Below, in pieces: positions 57,539 through 64,000 of a stretch of DNA of 64,000 nt. How positions within the stretch are numbered: position 1 is the first letter of the stretch; every line of letters begins with the position of its first letter. The DNA lies in assembly GCF_900099915.1 (NCBI RefSeq), contig NZ_FNDB01000009.1, positions 59,399 to 123,398 of the forward strand, given 5' to 3'. A model generated the notes under the pieces. That model searched no databases and was not told the DNA's origin. It saw only the letters and a program-made list of their open reading frames with translations. A program made the translations under genes and the position numbers. Source of the stretch: Flavobacterium omnivorum (GTDB lineage: Bacteria > Bacteroidota > Bacteroidia > Flavobacteriales > Flavobacteriaceae).

Positions 57539-59686
57539 TTACTCTTTCAGCCACTTGTATAAAACTTCCTCTAAATGACAACGAATAATTGGTTTTGAAA
57601 CATAATCATCCATTCCAGACTCCAAACATTTTTCTTTCTCACCCAGCATGATTCCTGCTGTTAAAGCAATTATAGGGATATTATTGTATTTTTTTAAATG
57701 TTTAATTTCAGCTGTTGTTTGATATCCATTTTTATGTGGCATTTGTATGTCCATTAAAATTAGATCTAACTTCTCTTTCTTGTACATTTTAATCGCTTTT
57801 TCCCCATCTGACGCTTCTAATATAGTACAGCCAGGAAGTATCGATTTAAGCAACGTTCTAACCAAAAGCATGTTGATCTTATTATCTTCCACAACCAATA
57901 TTGTTTTGGTAGAGTAATCAATACAAGAAAATGTGTTGTTTTCATCTACAGTTTTTACTTCTTGAACTCCTGATGTATTCTTGTGTTGCCCTCTTTCTAA
58001 TGTCAAGTTAAAATAAAACTCACTACCCTGTCCAAATGTACTTTTTAATTGTATCTCACTATTCATCAAACCTAAAAGCTGATTCGAGATCGCTAATCCA
58101 AGTCCTGTCCCGCCAAATTTGCGGGTAATAGAACAATCCTCTTGAATAAAAGATTGAAATACTTTTTCTTGATTTTCTTGCTTTATTCCAATTCCAGTAT
58201 CCTTGACAGAGAAGTGTAGATGACATTGATTCATATCTCCAGAAATAAGATCACACCCTAAAGATAAATGTACGTAACCAATTTTAGTAAATTTCAAAGC
58301 ATTACCTACTAAATTTACCAAAACCTGTTTTAACCGTATAGAGTCGCCTAATACAAATTTAGGAACTGTGTTTTCAATGTTTAAAATGAGATCTATTTTC
58401 TTGGCTTCTGCATGGAATTTAAAAATATCAATAACATGATGGGTGATGTCAAAAAGATTTATTTCTTCAACATTCAATTCTAATTTTCCAGACTCAATTT
58501 TTGAAAAATCTAAAATATCATTAATGATTTCGATTAAAATGGTTGCTGATTCATTAACCGCGCTCATGTATTCTTTTTGATTAACGTCTAGATTTGTTCT
58601 CATTAACAAATCAGTAAAGCCAATGATACCGTTTAAAGGAGTCCTAATTTCATGACTCATATTTGTCAAAAAACTGGATTTAGCCCTATTAGCTGATTCA
58701 GCTGATTCTTTAGCCTTTGTCAGCTCAATTTCCAACTTTTTTAGTTCTGTTATTTCTATAAAACTGATAATTACTTCACTTATATCTCCAGCAGCATTAA
58801 AAACAGGAAAGCCATTGATAAAATGCCATTGAACAGCTGTAATGTCTGGCTTTTTTATGCCAATAGTAAAATTAGTAAGTGGTTTTTTAGTTCTTATAAT
58901 TTGATTTACGGGATAGTTTTCTACCGGTAATTGTTGATAATCATCTTTTACAAATTCCCAAATTGGATTAAAACTCTGTTTTTCTTTTATTTGTTCCTTA
59001 CTCAAACCAATGAGTTCAGAAGCCTTTGGGTTGGAATAAAGGATGGAAGCATCCTTATTATGCAAAATGATCCCAACATCAAGATTATTCAATAAATCCC
59101 GATATCGTTTTTCACTTTCAGTCAAAGCAAATTCTGTTTCTTTCAGGTCTGTAATGTCTACTATTGTCATCAACACATGCTCTTTATTCTCCGAAAGAAT
59201 TCCAGTCAAATACACATTTGTTAAAGCAGTATCTTCTAATAATAATTTAATTTCACAGCACTCATTTTTATTAGAGTTAGATACGGAATCTAAAAATTTA
59301 TTAAATGCCGATTTAGTGTCATCAGAAACAAAAAAACCAAATTGACTATTGATTAATTTTGATCTGTCTTTATGCAATAACTGGGAACCTGAAAGATTTA
59401 GTTCGATTATAAAGCCTGAATTGGTAAGTGTAAAATAGCCTACGGGAGCAAAATCATAAAGTTCTGTATATTTTTGAATTGCATTTTCAGCAGCTTCTTT
59501 AGCAAGAATCAGTTCTTCTTTTTGCATCTCCAACTCTATTTGATGAACTTCTAATTCATGGATCAGTTTTAATGTTTCCCATTCTGAAAGTGGAGAACTA
59601 TATTTTGATTCTTTAATTAAATATAGTTCCTCTGCTTTTTGTCTTATTCTAAGAAGGGAATCGGTTTTTTTTTCAATATTACCCAT
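57539..59686 (-). CDS. PAS hybrid sensor histidine kinase / response regulator
   Basis: 715 residues, no membrane helix. Order: N-terminal coiled segment (1-75), PAS 1 (about 75-180), PAS 2 (about 190-315), HisKA with [16 protein letters not shown] (phospho-His345), HATPase with [15 protein letters not shown] and [10 protein letters not shown], then a receiver domain (about 590-715) with phospho-Asp in [14 protein letters not shown]. It is cytoplasmic, so it senses an internal signal. It follows the CheB/CheR/PAS gene on the same strand after 69 bases, and both may share a signal chain. Confidence 0.94.
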   Translation of the reverse strand: MGNIEKKTDSLLRIRQKAEELYLIKESKYSSPLSEWETLKLIHELEVHQIELEMQKEELILAKEAAENAIQKYTELYDFAPVGYFTLTNSGFIIELNLSGSQLLHKDRSKLINSQFGFFVSDDTKSAFNKFLDSVSNSNKNECCEIKLLLEDTALTNVYLTGILSENKEHVLMTIVDITDLKETEFALTESEKRYRDLLNNLDVGIILHNKDASILYSNPKASELIGLSKEQIKEKQSFNPIWEFVKDDYQQLPVENYPVNQIIRTKKPLTNFTIGIKKPDITAVQWHFINGFPVFNAAGDISEVIISFIEITELKKLEIELTKAKESAESANRAKSSFLTNMSHEIRTPLNGIIGFTDLLMRTNLDVNQKEYMSAVNESATILIEIINDILDFSKIESGKLELNVEEINLFDITHHVIDIFKFHAEAKKIDLILNIENTVPKFVLGDSIRLKQVLVNLVGNALKFTKIGYVHLSLGCDLISGDMNQCHLHFSVKDTGIGIKQENQEKVFQSFIQEDCSITRKFGGTGLGLAISNQLLGLMNSEIQLKSTFGQGSEFYFNLTLERGQHKNTSGVQEVKTVDENNTFSCIDYSTKTILVVEDNKINMLLVRTLLKSILPGCTILEASDGEKAIKMYKKEKLDLILMDIQMPHKNGYQTTAEIKHLKKYNNIPIIALTAGIMLGEKEKCLESGMDDYVSKPIIRCHLEEVLYKWLKE

Positions 59687-59755
59687 AAGTGCTATTTTTT
59701 AAAATACTACTATTTGAACAATCTATAATTGGAAATTATGGAACCTTTTCTTGAT

Positions 59756-62700
59756 CTATACTGCTATTTCATGTATGAAAAATTGAATATTTTTTTGATT
59801 ACCAATAAAATATACAGTACTGATAAATTCTATATTGATACTACTCTTACTTGCCGTTTCCATATCCTTGTAATCGGATTGAAATGATTTTTTTTCACTC
59901 AATTCAAGGAATGATTTTTTATTTTCTATAATATTTTTTAGAAATTCAACAGTCCACACTTCTTTGCCAATAAAGCTTTCTTTAGAAAGACCTATTAAAT
60001 TAATAAAAAAAGGATTAACAGCATTTATCTTTCCTGTTGCCCCATCAACAAATAAAATTCCATCTTTTACAGAATCGAAAAGATGTTTGTAACGAGTTTC
60101 AGCATTGACTAAAGCTTCTTGAACAAAAACACGATCTGAAATATCCCTTATAATGCACTGTATTACTTTTTTAGTGTTGACTAAATAAACATTACTTACA
60201 AATTCAACATGTATCTTTCTTCCTTTTGCTGTTTCAAGAGGTAAGTTCTCATAGCGAACAAACTCTTTTTTTTGCAATTCTAAAAATTTGTCTTTATTAG
60301 CTACAATATCTTTTAAAGAACCTATTTCCCAAATTGATTTTTCGATAAACTGCTCATACGAATAGCCAAGCATACCGACTAAAAATGGATTTACATCGAT
60401 TATTTTCCCGGTATCAAAATTAAGAATTAAAATTCCATCTTTGGCAGATTCAAAAAGACGACGATACTGATTCTCTAATTTTAGTAATTCTTCTGCTTGC
60501 TTTGCTGCTGTAATATCAGTAAAAGTTATCACAAGTCCGTCAATTCGATCGTCAAGAGTTCGATAAGGCATGATCCGAACATCGTAAAATCGATCATTAT
60601 GTGATGCAATTTCTTTTTGAATCGGTACCAGTGTTTTGATGACTTTAAGAGCATTATTAGCCATTTCAGGATAGATCAAATCACATACTAAATCAGTAAA
60701 AGGCCTGCCGGTATCCGTTACACGTAATTTGAATATCTTTGTCACAGGATCAGTAAATCGACGAATATTTAATTCTTTGTCTAAAAAAAGAGTTGCTATC
60801 TCCGTGCTATTAAGCAGGTTTTTCATGTCATTATTTGCCTGTTCAAAGTCAATTAATTTACTTTGTAACTCTGTATTTACGGTCTGCAACTCTTCGTTTA
60901 GACTCTGTAACTCTTCCTTTGATGTAGTTAATTCTTCATTAGTAGATTGTAGTTCTTCATTCGTGGATTGTAATTCTTCATTAGTAGATTTAAGTTCCTC
61001 CTGAGAAGTTTGCATTTCTTCTCGAACGCTGTTCAAATCTTCATTACTACGAACGAGGGCCCCTTCCAGTTCACGTTGTTTAATGTTTGACGTTTGTTTT
61101 CTTGATTTTAAAGTACTCGAAATATTTTCGGATACAGGTTGGATATCATTAAAAACAACAAGAATCATCCCTTTTATCGCATCGGGACTTTCTATTTGTT
61201 GTACCGTCACATTAATAAAATGATATATTCCATTTTCAGAAATCTTTACATTTTCAATAAACACGGGATCAAAATTTTGTATGGCTTTCCGAAACGCAAC
61301 CGGCAACTCATGTCTAAGACCTTCTCGCGCCATGGCATGAACATTCCAGTTAGCTTTGCCAGCAACTGGTTCTAAATATTTCCCGGTTCTACCCGTAATA
61401 TAAATAATATCTCCCTTGCTGTTAACCAGAATACTTGCTGGTGAAAAACGTTGCAGGACGATCTGATCTGTTAGAGTTTGTATGTTTTCAACAACATTAG
61501 TTTTATTCATAGTGTCAATAGTTATTCTTTTTTGATGGGAAAAACAACTTGGAAAGTTAGCAAATTTAGGAGAAACTGATCTTGCAATTCGTTTGTAAAA
61601 TTTCAATTTAGAATCTATTACTTCAAACCCCTTAATACTACTTGCTATCGTCTCAGCAGTTCCCAGCATCATTATTCCTCCTTGATTTAAGCTATAATTA
61701 AATAAAGTGATTAATTTATCTTGTAATTCAGGCTCCATATATATTAGCATATTACGACAAGTAAGTATGTCTAATTTTGTAAAAGGAGGGTCCTTTACTA
61801 CATTATGGGGCGCAAAAACGATCATTTCGCGAATGGACGTTTTAACGCGGTATCCGTCTTTCTCCTGTGTGAAAAATTTATTTATCCGGTCTTGAGTAAC
61901 ATCTTTTGTTATAGTAGAATAAAAAAAACCTTTCCTAGCTTTTTCAATAGATAGAATGTCTAAATCAGTTGCAAATATTTGTACTTTAATCCTTTTAGAT
62001 ATATCAATCTTTGATAAAAGTTCTTCAAAAACGATAGCCAAAGAATAAGCTTCTTCTCCTGTTGAACATGCCGGAACCCAAGCCCGTAAGACATATCCAC
62101 TAGGTAATTCTCTTAAAATGTTAGGAATTATTACCTCTTTAAGTTTGACCCACACTGCTGAATCCCTAAAGAAACTAGTTACTCCAATCAATAATTCTTT
62201 AAAAAGCAACTCAATCTCGTTTGGATTTTCCTGTAAAAAACGAACATAGTTTTGTGTTTTCTCTATGTCATGTATTCCCTTTCTTCTTTCGATACGCCGC
62301 ATCAAGGTACTTTCTTTATACATTGAGAAATCATGTCCCGTATGTCCCCTTAATAAAATTATAATTTTATCAAGGTTATTTTTAGTTTTAAAAAGAAAAT
62401 TAGACTCATCATATACCACGGAAAAATGGTTCAATATAGCTACTATTTTACTTGGTATTTCTTCAACTGAGGCGACAATATCAGGAACAACTAATTCTAA
62501 TACACTACGTGGCATACTATCAAATTTTGCAGTAGCTGGATCTTGTACTACTACGATTCCATTATTTTCTTTAATAGCTTTCATTCCTAATGCACCGTCA
62601 GAACCCATACCAGAAAGAATAACCCCAATACTTTTTTCCATCAGATCCATTGCTAAAGACTTGAAGAAAATATCGATTGGTAATCGCAGACCACGAGCTT

Positions 62701-63073
62701 GTGTTGGAATAAATAAATGTAATTTACTATTTAACAACGACAAACTTTTATTGGGTGGAATTACGTAAACAGTATTTGGTTTTACTCTTACTGCTTCTTC
62801 GGCCTGCGAAACCTTCATTTTAGTCATCCTTTGTAATAATTCTGGCATAATTCCAATATGAGTAGGGTCTAAATGTTGAATCACAACAAAAGCCATCCCA
62901 GTATTGATCGGCATGTTTTCAAAAAATAATTCCAATGCTTCTAAGCCACCAGCTGACGCTCCAATACCAACAATAGGAAAATCATTGATACCACTTTGAA
63001 AGGGGATTGATTCTGATTTTATATCTAGAACTTCACCTTCATCAAGACTAAATTGACCGTTTTTTGCCATCAC
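59756..63073 (-). CDS. CheB-CheR fusion with coiled coil and PAS domains
   Basis: 1105 residues. The CheB methylesterase domain (about 28-210) has VGIGASAGGLEALE (Ser), VVIQHLDPTH (His) and GMGSDGALGM (Asp) but no receiver domain. The CheR methyltransferase (about 240-490) follows with ACSTGEEAYSLAI and LTCRNMLIYME. Then a PAS-like region, a heptad coiled coil of STNEELQ-type units, and three further PAS domains. No chemoreceptor or other che genes are in the window, so it likely acts in a signalling chain outside classical chemotaxis, perhaps with the kinase beside it (inference). The start may be the second Met (63070). Confidence 0.93.
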   Translation of the reverse strand: MMAKNGQFSLDEGEVLDIKSESIPFQSGINDFPIVGIGASAGGLEALELFFENMPINTGMAFVVIQHLDPTHIGIMPELLQRMTKMKVSQAEEAVRVKPNTVYVIPPNKSLSLLNSKLHLFIPTQARGLRLPIDIFFKSLAMDLMEKSIGVILSGMGSDGALGMKAIKENNGIVVVQDPATAKFDSMPRSVLELVVPDIVASVEEIPSKIVAILNHFSVVYDESNFLFKTKNNLDKIIILLRGHTGHDFSMYKESTLMRRIERRKGIHDIEKTQNYVRFLQENPNEIELLFKELLIGVTSFFRDSAVWVKLKEVIIPNILRELPSGYVLRAWVPACSTGEEAYSLAIVFEELLSKIDISKRIKVQIFATDLDILSIEKARKGFFYSTITKDVTQDRINKFFTQEKDGYRVKTSIREMIVFAPHNVVKDPPFTKLDILTCRNMLIYMEPELQDKLITLFNYSLNQGGIMMLGTAETIASSIKGFEVIDSKLKFYKRIARSVSPKFANFPSCFSHQKRITIDTMNKTNVVENIQTLTDQIVLQRFSPASILVNSKGDIIYITGRTGKYLEPVAGKANWNVHAMAREGLRHELPVAFRKAIQNFDPVFIENVKISENGIYHFINVTVQQIESPDAIKGMILVVFNDIQPVSENISSTLKSRKQTSNIKQRELEGALVRSNEDLNSVREEMQTSQEELKSTNEELQSTNEELQSTNEELTTSKEELQSLNEELQTVNTELQSKLIDFEQANNDMKNLLNSTEIATLFLDKELNIRRFTDPVTKIFKLRVTDTGRPFTDLVCDLIYPEMANNALKVIKTLVPIQKEIASHNDRFYDVRIMPYRTLDDRIDGLVITFTDITAAKQAEELLKLENQYRRLFESAKDGILILNFDTGKIIDVNPFLVGMLGYSYEQFIEKSIWEIGSLKDIVANKDKFLELQKKEFVRYENLPLETAKGRKIHVEFVSNVYLVNTKKVIQCIIRDISDRVFVQEALVNAETRYKHLFDSVKDGILFVDGATGKINAVNPFFINLIGLSKESFIGKEVWTVEFLKNIIENKKSFLELSEKKSFQSDYKDMETASKSSINIEFISTVYFIGNQKNIQFFIHEIAV
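60932..61015 (-). repeat. 21-bp in-frame tandem repeats in the CheB/CheR coiled coil
   Basis: Units at 60932-60952, 60953-60973 and 60974-60994 differ at only a few bases, and a fourth, more diverged unit is at 60995-61015. Each encodes one heptad (STNEELQ type). They extend less perfectly on both sides. Confidence 0.85.
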
Positions 63074-63736
63074 TGTTGTAACATTTTTTTAATATTAATA
63101 TAGGAAGAAATAATGCAAATTTCAAACTTGATTTTTCACATCTCTTTTTTAACAAAAAGCTAATCTAAGACCTTTATAATCTTCTGGATACTTTTGATAA
63201 ATAAAATAATGATGATTTTATTTATCAAAAAAAGCAAAGATCATCTATTTAATAATTGTTTTTCTAGGACTATAAATAGATAAAATATAGTAGTATGATA
63301 AATAAATTATTCCAATAAAAATAGGCACTCTAATTTCATAAACGCTAATAATTAACTACTTAAGACTAAACATTTGTTAAATTTAAAAAAAAAAAATACA
63401 TTTTACACTACGAATACAAAATAAAAATACTTAAACAAATAATCACTAAATTTTTTTTACAATTAAAAAATTGCAGCAAAAAAAACTGAAAACGAAGCAT
63501 TACATTTGTCTATAATAATACTTTATAAACATCCAAATATATGGTATACTTCCAAATATTTCCTTAAGATTAAAACGCAAAAGCATAATTTATTTTAATT
63601 TGCATTAAAAATAACATTTCCTTTTATAAGTAATATAAATATGAAATGTTCTATAATCTTCAATTCACTTTAAAGCCTCCTATTGATCCCAGTTTTGTTC
63701 TTAATTCTGTGATCAACGCGGCATAGCTACCAAACA
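63074..63736. other. Long AT-rich intergenic region
   Basis: About 660 bases between the CheB/CheR gene and the rRNA operon end. It is very AT-rich with A and T runs and no convincing frame. A plus-strand TACATTTG lies near 63503-63510, but no gene follows it. I see nothing else in it. Confidence 0.5.
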
Positions 63737-63770
63737 AAAAATCCTCATCAAATAAATGATGAGGATTTTT
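63737..63770 (-). terminator. rRNA operon terminator
   Basis: A 14-bp perfect stem (63737-63750 with 63757-63770, containing ATCCTCATCA), T-rich on the minus strand. It lies just after the 5S rRNA 3' end. Confidence 0.92.
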
Positions 63771-63775
63771 CAAAG

Positions 63776-63884
63776 AAAGGCGACGACATACTCTCCCACA
63801 TAACTGCAGTACCATCTGCGCAGGCGGGCTTAACTACTCTGTTCGGGATGGGAAGAGGTGAGCCCCGCCGCAATAACCACCTTA
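63776..63884 (-). rRNA. rrf: 5S ribosomal RNA
   Basis: On the minus strand the text runs AGGTGGTTATTGCGGCGGGG, then the conserved CATCCCGAACAGAGTAGTTA, and ends GAGAGTATGTCGTCGCCTTT. This is the standard Bacteroidota 5S, about 109 nt. The ends are placed by helix I pairing and may be off by a few bases. The operon comes from beyond the right edge; bases 63885-64000 are spacer and no 23S sequence is visible. Confidence 0.95.
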
Positions 63885-64000
63885 AGAGGTTATAATTGCT
63901 TTGGGCAATTACTGTAATGTTGTTTATTGTTGTATAAACATCAATTACATAATATCTTAACATACTGAGATAAAGAAAATAAAAAGTTTGAGAAAGTTTC

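Noticed and set aside
63748..63963. Minus-strand frame of 71 codons
   Set aside because: It lies over the 5S rRNA and its terminator and is not a gene.

Overview
The window looks like chromosome from a Flavobacterium-like member of the Bacteroidota. It is AT-rich. It carries a SusC/SusD pair, FecR/ECF regulation, the Bacteroidota -7 promoter element TAnnTTTG, a tmRNA whose tag reads GENNYALAA, and typical flavobacterial gene neighbours. A 5S rRNA at the right edge shows that an rRNA operon enters from the right on the minus strand. All functional calls are by reading the sequence; no database search was run.

Layout. 1-6.6 kb: two coupled PLP racemases (the first is cut by the window edge), facing a pabB-tilS-dsbD operon. 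7-13 kb: single housekeeping or stress genes (DoxX-like, luciferase-like oxidoreductase, LYS1-like dehydrogenase, serine hydrolase lipoprotein, tmRNA, OsmC) and a relic of a heavy-metal RND pump. 13.6-20.5 kb: a DNA-repair block with a DEDDh/GIY-YIG nuclease, a LexA-like self-cleaving repressor, a Y-family polymerase and a DnaE-type polymerase. A palindromic operator lies between repressor and polymerase. The dinB part is clearly richer in G+C than its surroundings. 20.8-31.5 kb: topoisomerase III, then a minus-strand unit of ECF sigma, FecR, SusC with an STN domain, SusD and a secreted phosphoesterase. 31.8-32.4 kb: a dead TetR gene.

32.6-44.8 kb and 51.4-56.5 kb form a reactive-sulfur system. 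It holds two TauE/SafE exporters, two CstB-like persulfide dioxygenase/rhodanese fusions, two single-domain rhodaneses, a YeeE/YedE pair, a TsdA-like di-heme cytochrome, a DsrE protein, a SoxB-like hydrolase, an outer-membrane porin, a TlpA thioredoxin, small Cys-containing membrane proteins, a TPMT-type methyltransferase with an HMA-like tail, a thioredoxin and a Crp/Fnr regulator. Five promoters in these two blocks carry a Crp-type palindrome (GTRAY-N4-GTHAC), and in all five its centre is 33.5 bp upstream of the TTTG of the -7 element. This is strong evidence for one regulon, and the Crp/Fnr protein at 51973 is the obvious candidate activator. This is the most interesting system in the window.

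45-51 kb, between the two sulfur blocks: a TerB-like protein, KatG, a TPR protein and a GapN-like dehydrogenase. 56.7-63 kb: a LOG-family protein, a hybrid histidine kinase and a CheB/CheR/PAS fusion. The end is an AT-rich spacer followed by the rRNA operon terminator and 5S rRNA.
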